From assembly GCA_964498785.1 (NCBI GenBank), contig CAZCJL010000194.1, positions 1 to 8,795 on the forward strand: a DNA stretch of 8,795 nt, read 5' to 3'. Shown one piece after another: positions 1 to 6,679 of this stretch. This stretch comes from Mariaggregatimicrobium sp964498785. Its GTDB lineage: Bacteria > Zhuqueibacterota > Zhuqueibacteria > Thermofontimicrobiales > Thiofontviventaceae. The position numbers and the translations under genes were made by a program. The notes under the pieces are model-generated. The model made no database searches and was not told the origin of the DNA. It saw only the letters and a list, made by a program, of their open reading frames with translations. Within the stretch, counting starts at the first letter, position 1. Each line of letters opens with the position of its first letter.

Positions 1-85
1 TTGTCCCGGAATCTCCTGATTATTATAAAGTCAGGGGATTCCTGCATTCGCAGGAATGACACCCAAAAATGACAGTTTACAAAAA
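1..85 (-). mobile_element. MITE-like palindromic element, partial at window edge
   Basis: This is the left counterpart of the element at 8631-8781. One terminal repeat is visible at 68-85 and matches the right element's 18-bp terminus except for one base. A hairpin lies at 38-57, with ATTCCTGC and GCAGGAAT arms. The beginning of the second hairpin (minus-strand ATTCCGGGACAA) is cut by position 1. No coding capacity for a transposase is seen, so any movement would need a protein supplied elsewhere. The call rests on similarity to the right copy. Confidence 0.65.
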
Positions 86-240
86 GTGTCCGGTAGCAAG
101 TGGCAATTGTATTTTTTTGTAAATCCCCCGATCAAATTCTTTTTATGTTCATACACACGTCTAATAAGGTTGTTTGTAACTCCGGTGTAAAGTACATTGT
201 TATGCTTGTTTGCCATCATGTACACATAACAGGTCTTCAT
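31..240 (-). pseudogene. Truncated GIY-YIG nuclease-like gene, left copy
   Basis: The 69-residue frame begins like small single-domain GIY-YIG proteins of the UvrC-N-terminal/YhbQ-like group. It has YVYMMANK, the YIG-equivalent LYTGVT, the helix LIRRVYEHK and GGFTKKYN. Family members usually run to about 90-100 residues and continue into a segment with the catalytic glutamate (a REKQIKxW-like motif). Here similarity stops near residue 49, and the rest (CKLSFLGVIPANAGIP) is only the translation of the hairpin element. The catalytic glutamate is absent, so nuclease activity is unlikely. No strong ribosome binding site precedes the ATG. The same breakpoint occurs in the right copy, so the truncation predates the duplication. 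It could still be translated as a short peptide. Confidence 0.8.
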
Positions 241-314
241 AATTCCGCAATCAGAACATGCTTTTCTTTGCAGGTATGATATAAATTTTTATCTCACTTA
301 TTCACATTGAAAAG

Positions 315-343
315 GGAGACTCCTGCATTCGCAGGAGTGACAT
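315..343. repeat. Solo half-copy of the hairpin element, possible terminator
   Basis: Positions 319-338 form a hairpin with perfect 8-bp arms ACTCCTGC/GCAGGAGT and loop ATTC. It is flanked by GGGAG on the left and GACAT on the right, the same flanks as the second hairpin of the right element (8741-8771). Compared with the copies at 38-57 and 8701-8720, the arm bases T and A are replaced by C and G together, so pairing is kept. It lies about 25 bp beyond the stop of the minus-strand ATP-grasp gene and could help end its transcript. On that strand only CTCCCTTTTC follows, not a clean U run. Confidence 0.65.
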
Positions 344-364
344 CTGAATAGTTATAAAATTTTT

Positions 365-1744
365 TTAAACTTCACCCCCGCTTCTTTGGGAAACGCACAT
401 TGTCGGAATCAGCCCTCCGCCAGCACTCACATTAATCACAGAATTATCTGATATCCGTGAAATACTTCCACCGTATTCGCCATAGATTCCGAACGGATTC
501 AAATTCACTTTTTTCAATTTCAAATGAATTTCATCTGATCGAATTTCAGGAAATATGTCTTCAGGGATCGGTACGTATTGTTGAACCACCCAATTTTCAT
601 TCTTGATATTGTCATCAACAATTCGACGCCAAGTACTCTCGCTTGTATCCCGGCCCAAATAAACATCCTTTCCGCCATAAGAGGACGCTGGTTTTAATAC
701 CAAATTCTCTTTGTTGTCATAAATAAAATTACGCAAATTTACGTGAAAACCCTGAAAAGTCTCCTTTGAATCTTTTAAAACTTTTGTCCATGGAATGCAT
801 TGTTTAATCACCTCCTGCTCTTCCCGTGTATAAATTGACTGAAAACGAGGATCCGTCATAATCGCCAGCACCTTTTTGTTGCCAACGATAAATGACCGAA
901 ATGGATTTGCCATACACACCAGGCCATCTTTTACAGCCTGAATAAAGTCACACGCTTCATCCATACGGGTTATCAGTTCTTTGGTGATAACACGACGATA
1001 AATAATGTCAACCGCTTCGCCATCGGCTGTTAAAACTCCATTAACAATTTTTAATTTTTGAGGGCTGGAAATAATCGTGGGATATCCTTTGGACTCGAAA
1101 TAAACTTTCAGAAGCTCAAATTCAGACAACGTCGAAACATCATCCCAATCAACTATGGCAATGGTTGGATTCCGTTTCTTTTGTTTTTGAAACGAAAATT
1201 CACGATAACATGATAACAATGCTTTTAACAATTGATCTTGTCGATTAAAATATTTTATTTTCCAGTGAGTCAAACATTCAAATTTATCCAGATAATTATA
1301 AAACCCTTCTTCAAGGACATCGGAATATGCTGTCCCCGCTGGCGAATCACAATTGAACTCAAGAAAACGAATGTCATAATCCTGCATAAATGCATCTAAC
1401 CGCGATATTACCAGCGGCGAATCGTAACCAGGATCGATGGAAAAAAGTTTGTTTTCCTCAGCGCTGAAATTCATAATTTTCTGCACGTCTTTGTTTTCGA
1501 GGTAAAAATGAATGAATTTATTCAATACATTGGAAACGATTTTCACGATCCGTTTTAATATATTTAACTGTTTGGGTGAAAGAAAATTTGGTTTTAACAA
1601 TGTCGGCATCACCACACCGCGGAAAGTGCAATTTCGGTCTAATAAGAATTTGTTCATCGACTCCAAATCCTGATGAATACTTTTTTCATTTTTCAGAATC
1701 TCTACAAGATAGCTCATATTCAAACGCGCCATTTCATCAATCAT
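365..1744 (-). CDS. Circularly permuted ATP-grasp protein (glutathionylspermidine synthase-like)
   Basis: This 459-residue cytoplasmic protein resembles circularly permuted ATP-grasp ligases, which couple ATP hydrolysis to carboxylate-amine bond formation through an acyl-phosphate. Visible signatures are RLDAF near 115, EFNCDSPAG near 129-137 (like the substrate region of glutathionylspermidine synthase-type enzymes), DWDD near 199, NPFRSFIVGNKK near 280-291, the nucleotide-binding LVLKPASSYGGKDVYLG near 348-364, WVVQQYVPIPE near 385-395, and a C-terminal GEYGGSISRIS then GGGLIP. The start is ATG at 1744, because AGGAGG lies 5 bases before it. A TTG-started frame eight codons longer would place that site inside the gene. 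It is transcribed divergently from the VTT/radical SAM pair. The substrate is unknown: peptide, polyamine or amino-acid ligation are all possible. No accompanying amidase domain or precursor peptide is visible. Confidence 0.8.
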   Translation of the reverse strand: MIDEMARLNMSYLVEILKNEKSIHQDLESMNKFLLDRNCTFRGVVMPTLLKPNFLSPKQLNILKRIVKIVSNVLNKFIHFYLENKDVQKIMNFSAEENKLFSIDPGYDSPLVISRLDAFMQDYDIRFLEFNCDSPAGTAYSDVLEEGFYNYLDKFECLTHWKIKYFNRQDQLLKALLSCYREFSFQKQKKRNPTIAIVDWDDVSTLSEFELLKVYFESKGYPTIISSPQKLKIVNGVLTADGEAVDIIYRRVITKELITRMDEACDFIQAVKDGLVCMANPFRSFIVGNKKVLAIMTDPRFQSIYTREEQEVIKQCIPWTKVLKDSKETFQGFHVNLRNFIYDNKENLVLKPASSYGGKDVYLGRDTSESTWRRIVDDNIKNENWVVQQYVPIPEDIFPEIRSDEIHLKLKKVNLNPFGIYGEYGGSISRISDNSVINVSAGGGLIPTMCVSQRSGGEV

Positions 1745-1749
1745 AACTG

Positions 1750-1755
1750 CCTCCT
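1750..1755 (-). promoter_or_regulatory. Ribosome binding site that fixes the ATP-grasp start
   Basis: On the minus strand AGGAGG lies 5 bases upstream of ATG at 1744. This selects that codon over the in-frame TTG at 1768, which would have the site within its coding sequence. Confidence 0.85.
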
Positions 1756-1852
1756 GATCACAGGTCAAATTAGTAACAAAATGAATTAGAATTTATAATT
1801 TTTTTAAATACCTGATCTACTATTTCATTCGAAAAATTAATAATATTCAATT

Positions 1853-1880
1853 AATATAAAAATAATATGTTAAATGTCAA
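1853..1880 (-). promoter_or_regulatory. Predicted sigma70-like promoter for the ATP-grasp gene
   Basis: The minus strand reads TTGACA (1875-1880), a 16-bp AT-rich spacer, then TATATT (1853-1858). The -35 box is perfect and the -10 box matches five of six consensus bases. Transcription would begin near 1846, giving a leader of about 100 bases before ATG 1744. The surroundings are very AT-rich, so chance matches to -10 are common. The exact TTGACA is the stronger evidence. Confidence 0.55.
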
Positions 1881-1937
1881 TATTTATTTTGTTTTTTGTC
1901 ATTCTTGTAATATACATAAAATAAATTTAATTTTTCC

Positions 1938-1966
1938 TTGCTTCTCTTTGAAATAATTTATATAAT
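1938..1966 (+). promoter_or_regulatory. Predicted sigma70-like promoter for the VTT-radical SAM unit
   Basis: TTGCTT (1938-1943) is followed by a 17-bp spacer and a perfect TATAAT (1961-1966). Transcription would start near 1973, leaving a leader of about 120 bases to the VTT gene. A second TATAAT at 2048-2053 lacks a recognisable -35 box. Confidence 0.55.
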
Positions 1967-2095
1967 GTATGTTTATTAGTTCAATCCTTCAACTCAGATA
2001 TATTTTAACGTTTTTTGTTTACTGAAAATTTCTTATGATTTCGGATTTATAATAACTATTTTTAAACTTAGTCGGAAAGTATATAAATTTTGGAT

Positions 2096-2773
2096 ATGGA
2101 ATTGTCGCCAGAACGCGACTCGACATTTGTTGTTGATAAATTATCGTTTAAAGTCTACTTTTTTTCCGCTATTATCATTTTATTAGGCTTAATTAATCTA
2201 TATTTTATTGTGGCGCAAGCACAATATCGTGGCTTCATTTACATATTCTTTTATTCCATTCCATCTAACACAGCAATTTCAGTTTTTCCACACGAGCCAG
2301 TGCTCATTTTCTGTGGTCAATATCTAAATTTATACTTTCTTTCTCTTGCAGCGACGTTGGGAACCATTGTAGCCGGCTATATCGATTTTCAAGTGTTTGT
2401 TCCCATTTTAAATTACAAAAAAATAATTGGCTATAAGCAAAAACGTTTTTATCAGATATCAATTAAATATTTTAATAAGTTCCCTTTTTGGACGTTAGTG
2501 ATCGCAGGATTTACACCTGTACCATTTTTTCTTTTCAAGTTTTTTGCTTTTTCCGTGCATTATCCATTATGGAAATATTTAAGCGCTGTTGTCGTAGGGC
2601 GCTTTCCGCGTTATTTATTACTCGCCTGGTTAGGATTAACGCTCAATATCCCGTCAGAGATTTTAATCACAATTTTTGTTTTAATTTTTCTTGCATATCT
2701 GGTAAAGCCTGCAATTAAATATTTTAAATTTATAATCATGCGGATTAAACAAGAAATTAAATTTAAGGAATGA
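2096..2773 (+). CDS. VTT/DedA-like integral membrane protein (YqaA-type)
   Basis: This is a 225-residue hydrophobic protein. Its first membrane segment is about residues 19-42, with further membrane segments to about 205 and a basic C-terminal tail (KYFKFIIMRIKQEIKFKE). Features typical of the VTT (DedA/SNARE-associated/YqaA) fold are SIPSNTAISVFPHEP near 54-68, and GFTPVPFFLFKFFAF followed by VGRFPRYLLLAWLG near 138-180. That second block is the re-entrant-loop proline motif plus the conserved G-R-x-x-R-Y element. DedA-family members are linked to lipid-carrier or phospholipid translocation and envelope homeostasis, but the substrate here cannot be read from sequence. The start is uncertain. 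ATG 2096 has only a weak TTGGA before it, while TTG 2090 would sit 10 bases after GGAAAG and add two residues. The radical SAM gene begins 6 bases after its stop, so the two are probably cotranscribed. Confidence 0.8.
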   Translation: MELSPERDSTFVVDKLSFKVYFFSAIIILLGLINLYFIVAQAQYRGFIYIFFYSIPSNTAISVFPHEPVLIFCGQYLNLYFLSLAATLGTIVAGYIDFQVFVPILNYKKIIGYKQKRFYQISIKYFNKFPFWTLVIAGFTPVPFFLFKFFAFSVHYPLWKYLSAVVVGRFPRYLLLAWLGLTLNIPSEILITIFVLIFLAYLVKPAIKYFKFIIMRIKQEIKFKE

Positions 2774-2779
2774 TAAACC

Positions 2780-3787
2780 ATGAATGGTATATCAATAAAC
2801 TCCGCGTTGAATATTGCAGGACGCGGTATTCGAAATATTTTTTTCAAAAAACCACTTGCGATCTCATTCGAAATCATTCACTCCTGTAATGCAAATTGCG
2901 CACATTGTGATAAGGATGGAATGATTGAAGATGAGATTTTAGCTTTGCCTGAACGATTCGTTGAAATTTATGATGATCTTAAACCAATTTTCGCACAAAT
3001 TTCCGGTGGCGAGCCGCTATTGAGAGAAGATGTCATCGATATTATAAAGCTTTTGCGATCCCGCGGACATGTACTCCCGGTTATTGTTTTTGTTTCGAAC
3101 GCTTCTTTATTGACTTTCGATAAATATAAAGAATTACAAAAAGCCGGAGTTAATCAGTATTCATTTTCATTAGATATGCCAGACAACCGCCATGATGACA
3201 ACCGGCAAATACCGGGATTGTTTGCACATCTGAGTGATCTGGTGCCAAAAATTACAGCCGAAGGCCATAAAAACGTCACTATGATCTGCGCCATTCGGCG
3301 TGATAATTTGCCCTATCTAACTGACATTGCCAATACAGCAATAATAAAATGGAATGCCAATATGATCTTTAGCTCATACACGCGACTAAGAACCGGTGAT
3401 GCTGTCCATTCGCCACAATCCCGGGATGAATTAAAACTGCTTGAAACACAAATTGATAAATTAATCGAAATGAAACGACAGGGAGCGCCCATCTTTAACT
3501 CAGAATCAATGTTCAGGGGGATGATACAATTTTTCAAAACCAATAATATCCCGAATTGTCGTACCGGTTATCGGCATCTCGTTATCAATCCGGATGGAAG
3601 CCTTGTACCCTGTGCAATGCATCAGGTAAAATTTCATACTCAAAAAGAATTAATTGATAATTTTACAAAGACGAATGAATGCGGTGCTTGTTATGTGCCA
3701 TTGAGAGCAAATACGGAAAAAACATTGAAACAGTATTGGCAAGATATGGTTGTCGCTTACGCTAAGCAACAATTTTCCAGAGCTTAA
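2780..3787 (+). CDS. Radical SAM protein with C-terminal SPASM/twitch-like cysteines
   Basis: This 335-residue protein carries the canonical radical SAM cluster motif C36-x3-C40-x2-C43 (HSCNANCAHC). A SAM-binding SGGEP motif follows at 75-79, then VSNASLL near 105-111 and SFSLD at 128-132. The C-terminal part has C260, then an INPDGSLVPC stretch ending at C278, and C301-x2-C304. This arrangement resembles the auxiliary-cluster (SPASM/twitch) domains of peptide-modifying and other radical SAM enzymes. The reaction is not identifiable. AAGGA about 11 bases upstream lies in the end of the VTT gene, and the 6-base gap suggests translational coupling. A strong terminator follows 16 bases after the stop, so it is the last gene of its operon. 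No candidate precursor peptide is seen nearby, which weakens a simple RiPP-maturase reading. Confidence 0.85.
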   Translation: MNGISINSALNIAGRGIRNIFFKKPLAISFEIIHSCNANCAHCDKDGMIEDEILALPERFVEIYDDLKPIFAQISGGEPLLREDVIDIIKLLRSRGHVLPVIVFVSNASLLTFDKYKELQKAGVNQYSFSLDMPDNRHDDNRQIPGLFAHLSDLVPKITAEGHKNVTMICAIRRDNLPYLTDIANTAIIKWNANMIFSSYTRLRTGDAVHSPQSRDELKLLETQIDKLIEMKRQGAPIFNSESMFRGMIQFFKTNNIPNCRTGYRHLVINPDGSLVPCAMHQVKFHTQKELIDNFTKTNECGACYVPLRANTEKTLKQYWQDMVVAYAKQQFSRA

Positions 3788-3803
3788 ATACTCAGAGGGA
3801 GGG

Positions 3804-3840
3804 AAAAAGCCTGTCGCATATTGCACGCGACAGGCTTTTT
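3804..3840. terminator. Strong bidirectional rho-independent terminator
   Basis: Perfect 14-bp arms, AAAAAGCCTGTCGC at 3804-3817 and its complement at 3827-3840, enclose a 9-base loop. The GC-rich stem is flanked by A5 on one side and T5 on the other, so it can terminate transcripts from either strand. It sits 16 bases past the radical SAM stop and 15 bases past the nrdJ stop, exactly between the two convergent genes. Confidence 0.95.
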
Positions 3841-3855
3841 ATTTTCATTGATCTT

Positions 3856-6225
3856 TTAGCCACATTCTGAATATCCGCAGGATCGACACACGACACAGCC
3901 GCTTTCATGCTCCATGGACGCCCCACAATCCGGGCAGGCGCCATTTTGAATGATCAAATTAGAATCTTCCGGTTTATCCATTTTTAAATATTTACGAATG
4001 GCATTAGAAATGGCGTCTGCACAGGAGAGATTTTTATCCTGTCCGAATCCAAAGGGCTTATGGCAGCTAATTCCAGACAATTCTTTAACAATCTGATCCG
4101 AAGTAATACCGCTTCGCCAGGCCAACGATACTAACCTCCCAATGGCCTCCGACTGACTTGCGGCACACCCCCCTGCTTTACCCATAGTATTAAACAATTC
4201 AAAAACCCCATGCTGATCTTGATTGATTGTGACATAAAGCGAGCCACAACCTGTTTTCATTTTTATCGTCTTGCCGCTTAACATATCAGGACGATCCAGC
4301 TTTGTACGTGCATACTGGTCTTCAACCGTCCCCTGCGATAGTTTTGCAGGCTCCTCTTTTTTTCCCTTATTTAAAACCTGTACATCACGGCTACCGTCCC
4401 TGTAAATCGTCACGCCTTTACAGCCCATTTCATAAGCCAGTTCATACGCGTTTTGAACATCATCTCTGGTCGCTTTGTTGGAAAAATTTACAGTTTTGGA
4501 AACTGCATTATCCACATATTTTTGAAAAGCAGCTTGCATTCGGATATGCCAGTGCGGGATAATATCATGCGATGTGACAAAAGTCTTTTTAACGTGATCC
4601 GGTATTTTATCAAAATCCTGAATGCTTCCCTGCTCAGCAATCCGTTCCATCAAATCAACACTATAAAATTTTTCTTTACGGGCAACTTCCTCAAACTCCG
4701 GTTGAATTGAAAGTAACTTATCATTATCTAACACATTTCTTACAAAAGAGATCGCAAATAGCGGTTCAATTCCTGATGAACAGTCCGCAATAATACTGAT
4801 CGTGCCTGTTGGTGCAATGGTTGTGCGGGTTGCATTACGGATAGGAACGTCCCCTTCTTTGTAAATGCTTTTATCATAATTCGGGAACACGCCTCGTTCC
4901 TTAGCCAATTGTTTTGATTTAGTAAGCGCTTCCTCATTAATAAATTTCATGACAGTCTCGGCAGTTTCAACAGCTTCTTCACTATTGTATGGAATTCCCA
5001 GCTTTATTAGCATATCGGCGAATCCCATCACTCCAAGCCCAATCTTTCGATTGCCTTTTGTTAAATCCTCAATTTGAGGCAGGGGAAATTTGTTCTTATC
5101 GATAACATTATCCAGAAAATGCACTCCTGTATGGACAATTTTTTTCAATTTTTTATAGTCGATTTTCCCGTTTTTAACAACTTTCGCGAGATTTATGGAA
5201 CCCAGATTACAGCTTTCATAAGGTAACAAGGGTTGTTCGCCACAGGGGTTCGTACTTTCAATTTCACCGATTTCAGGAGTCGGATTGTATTTATTTATTC
5301 GATCAAGAAAAACAATACCAGGATCGCCATTATGCCAGGCATGGTCAACGATTGCATTAAATACTGTGGATGCTTTTAGTTTTCCGACAATTTGTTTTGA
5401 TCTTGGGCTTATTAATTCATATTCTTCATCCTTATCCAGAGCATTCATAAATGCATCCGTAATTCCCGCGGAAATATTAAAATTATTGAGCTTTTCATTT
5501 TGATCTTTACATGTTATAAAATCCATAACATCCGGATGGTCTACCCGTAAAATTGCCATATTTGCCCCGCGTCTTGTTCCGCCTTGTTTTATCGCCTCAG
5601 TAGCAGCATCGAAAACTTTCATAAATGATATAGGACCGCTTGAAACTCCCTTTGTTGATTGCACAATGTCTTTGTTTGGCCGAACCCGGGAAAAAGAAAA
5701 TCCCGTTCCTCCGCCACTTTTATGAATTAGCGCAGTATTTTTAATCGTTTCAAATATACTCTCCATTGAATCTTCAACTGGTAGTACAAAACAGGCAGAT
5801 AATTGACCTAATTTGCGGCCTGCATTCATTAACGTAGGAGAATTTGGCAGAAATTCAAGATTGAGCATTCTTTGATAAAACTCTTCTTCTACAATTTCAA
5901 TATCTTTTCCCGGATCATACAACTTGTCAGCAGAAGCAATAAATTTAGCAACGCGACGAAACATCTGCTTCGGGGTTTCAATGTTTTTCCCTGATTCATC
6001 TTTTAGCAAATATCTTCTTTCCAGAACAGTTCGCGCGTTTTTAGAAAGTTTTAAAGAAGCGCCATTTCCGTCTGATAATTCACAGTTCAAAGACAAAGGA
6101 TTTATTTCATTCGAATTCTCCGGCGCGTTTGAACTCTCATAAACTGACTGTTGATCTTCATTAATAATAAAAAGCTCCAGAGTATCTGTTGAAGATTTTG
6201 TTTCGCCTTCTTGATTATTTCGCAT
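3856..6225 (-). CDS. nrdJ: Class II (adenosylcobalamin-dependent) ribonucleoside-diphosphate reductase
   Basis: This 789-residue enzyme reduces ribonucleotides to deoxyribonucleotides without oxygen, using a cobalamin-generated thiyl radical. After a polar N-terminal extension of about 60 residues come an RNR N-terminal segment with NLEFLPNSPTLMNAG and the redox cysteine in LSACFVL (C145). IHKSGGGTGFSFSRVRP and GGTRRGANM follow. The catalytic N-x-C-x-E is in STNPCGEQ (N326, C328, E330), with the partner cysteine C339 in ESCNLGSINL, then TIAPTGTISIIADCSSGIEP. The C-terminus has a TSCPD-type domain (about 650-735) and a cysteine-rich zinc-ribbon-like tail, CPDCG...CVVCRSCGYSEC (764-788). No ATP-cone is seen at the N-terminus. 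ATG 6225 is chosen because GAGG lies 5 bases upstream. The alternative GTG at 6231 overlaps that site. It is transcribed alone. No NrdA/NrdB or NrdD gene is present in this window. Confidence 0.95.
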   Translation of the reverse strand: MRNNQEGETKSSTDTLELFIINEDQQSVYESSNAPENSNEINPLSLNCELSDGNGASLKLSKNARTVLERRYLLKDESGKNIETPKQMFRRVAKFIASADKLYDPGKDIEIVEEEFYQRMLNLEFLPNSPTLMNAGRKLGQLSACFVLPVEDSMESIFETIKNTALIHKSGGGTGFSFSRVRPNKDIVQSTKGVSSGPISFMKVFDAATEAIKQGGTRRGANMAILRVDHPDVMDFITCKDQNEKLNNFNISAGITDAFMNALDKDEEYELISPRSKQIVGKLKASTVFNAIVDHAWHNGDPGIVFLDRINKYNPTPEIGEIESTNPCGEQPLLPYESCNLGSINLAKVVKNGKIDYKKLKKIVHTGVHFLDNVIDKNKFPLPQIEDLTKGNRKIGLGVMGFADMLIKLGIPYNSEEAVETAETVMKFINEEALTKSKQLAKERGVFPNYDKSIYKEGDVPIRNATRTTIAPTGTISIIADCSSGIEPLFAISFVRNVLDNDKLLSIQPEFEEVARKEKFYSVDLMERIAEQGSIQDFDKIPDHVKKTFVTSHDIIPHWHIRMQAAFQKYVDNAVSKTVNFSNKATRDDVQNAYELAYEMGCKGVTIYRDGSRDVQVLNKGKKEEPAKLSQGTVEDQYARTKLDRPDMLSGKTIKMKTGCGSLYVTINQDQHGVFELFNTMGKAGGCAASQSEAIGRLVSLAWRSGITSDQIVKELSGISCHKPFGFGQDKNLSCADAISNAIRKYLKMDKPEDSNLIIQNGACPDCGASMEHESGCVVCRSCGYSECG

Positions 6226-6230
6226 GCTCA

Positions 6231-6234
6231 CCTC
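6231..6234 (-). promoter_or_regulatory. Ribosome binding site that fixes the nrdJ start
   Basis: On the minus strand GAGG lies 5 bases before ATG 6225. The alternative GTG at 6231 uses the last G of this site, and only AT-rich sequence lies upstream of it, so ATG 6225 is preferred. Confidence 0.75.
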
Positions 6235-6303
6235 GTTGATTTGTTATCTACTACTGCATTTAGTTACGATTTGTTTTTATTTGCAGGGCAAAAAGAAGGT
6301 TCT

Positions 6304-6332
6304 AATATACAATTTAAAAATTTAAGAGTCAA
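6304..6332 (-). promoter_or_regulatory. Predicted sigma70-like promoter for nrdJ
   Basis: The minus strand reads TTGACT (6327-6332), exactly 17 bp, then TATATT (6304-6309). Both boxes match five of six consensus bases. Transcription would begin near 6297, with a leader of about 70 bases to ATG 6225. The leader is too short for a full cobalamin riboswitch, and I see no NrdR-box pair overlapping the promoter. Confidence 0.65.
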
Positions 6333-6374
6333 GTATTTTTTATAAATTATCTACATTTAGTATTAATCTAATAT

Positions 6375-6397
6375 TTATCAATACCATATATTGACAA
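6375..6397. repeat. Operator-like 9-bp dyad over an orphan -35 box
   Basis: TTATCAATA (6375-6383) and TATTGACAA (6389-6397) are inverted repeats matching at 8 of 9 positions around a 5-base centre. The right half contains the TTGACA of the plus-strand promoter-like signal at 6391. This is the usual geometry of a repressor site, but the region is so AT-rich that chance is possible. Confidence 0.35.
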
Positions 6398-6418
6398 TCA
6401 TGCAGATTAAAATATATA
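6391..6418 (+). promoter_or_regulatory. Orphan promoter-like signal, plus strand
   Basis: A perfect TTGACA (6391-6396) is followed 16 bp later by TATATA (6413-6418), or at 18 bp by TATATA (6415-6420). No plus-strand gene follows: transcription would cross about 250 bp of non-coding DNA and then run antisense to the dipeptidase gene. It could drive a small or antisense RNA, or be a chance match. Confidence 0.35.
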
Positions 6419-6679
6419 TAACATAATTATGTCGTTATTAAAACTAATAATTACCTAATCTTATTTTTATAACTTATCAATGAGTTATTGCGAGGAAAAA
6501 TACTATTAATCTGCTATTTTTTACTTTTTCTTAACATAAAAAATACTTTAATTTTAATTGGTTGGCCTGTTTTGCAACACCCTTGATTAACAAAAAAATG
6601 GTGGTACATTAATATTTGCAGGATTATGCAAGAATTTCTTTATGTCATCAGAGATCAAAAATCATCGTCGAAATTTCTG

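Larger units (their letters stand above)
1..269 (-). repeat. Left copy of long inverted repeat (GIY-YIG fragment plus hairpin element)
   Basis: Read on the minus strand, this segment aligns base for base with 8447-8757 on the plus strand. The only gap is a 42-bp insertion in the right copy. I count 13 mismatches over 269 positions, about 95% identity. Homology begins about 29 bp before the GIY-YIG start codon, at AAAGAAAAGCAT, and runs through the hairpin element to the window edge, so the true end probably lies further left. The copies are inverted and enclose all six intact genes. Confidence 0.9.
1745..2095. other. AT-rich divergent intergenic region
   Basis: This 351-bp gap separates the ATP-grasp gene from the VTT gene. 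It holds one sigma70-like promoter in each direction (1853-1880 minus, 1938-1966 plus), with back-to-back -35 boxes about 58 bp apart. The leaders are roughly 100 and 120 bases long. I see no strong hairpin or riboswitch core, and no small open frame with a ribosome binding site. Confidence 0.6.
6226..6679. other. 454-bp AT-rich intergenic region between nrdJ and the dipeptidase gene
   Basis: This gap lies between two minus-strand genes. It contains the nrdJ promoter (6304-6332), a 9-bp dyad at 6375-6397 and an opposing promoter-like signal at 6391-6418. The rest is very AT-rich with no open frame longer than about ten codons that has a ribosome binding site. I see no strong terminator hairpin after the dipeptidase gene and no cobalamin-riboswitch core in the nrdJ leader. 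Confidence 0.55.

Noticed and set aside
1..343. CRISPR-like array from the repeated ATTCCTGC hairpins at the left end
   Set aside because: Only two hairpins are present, with irregular spacing and imperfect identity, and no cas genes are nearby. They belong to a dispersed palindromic repeat family.
1867..1956. 29-codon plus-strand frame in the divergent intergenic region, considered as a precursor peptide for the radical SAM enzyme
   Set aside because: It has no ribosome binding site, lies upstream of and across the predicted VTT promoter, and has AT-driven composition. Its CHSC stretch alone is not enough.
2611..2877. Minus-strand 88-codon frame opposite the VTT/radical SAM junction
   Set aside because: It overlaps two well-supported plus-strand genes and shows no recognisable protein features.
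4302..4562. Plus-strand frames opposite nrdJ (also at 4453-4710, 5285-5503 and 5924-6142)
   Set aside because: They are antisense shadows of a strongly conserved reductase and lack ribosome binding sites.
6226..6300. Cobalamin riboswitch in the nrdJ leader
   Set aside because: The leader from the predicted start is only about 70 bases, and no conserved B12-box-like core was seen.
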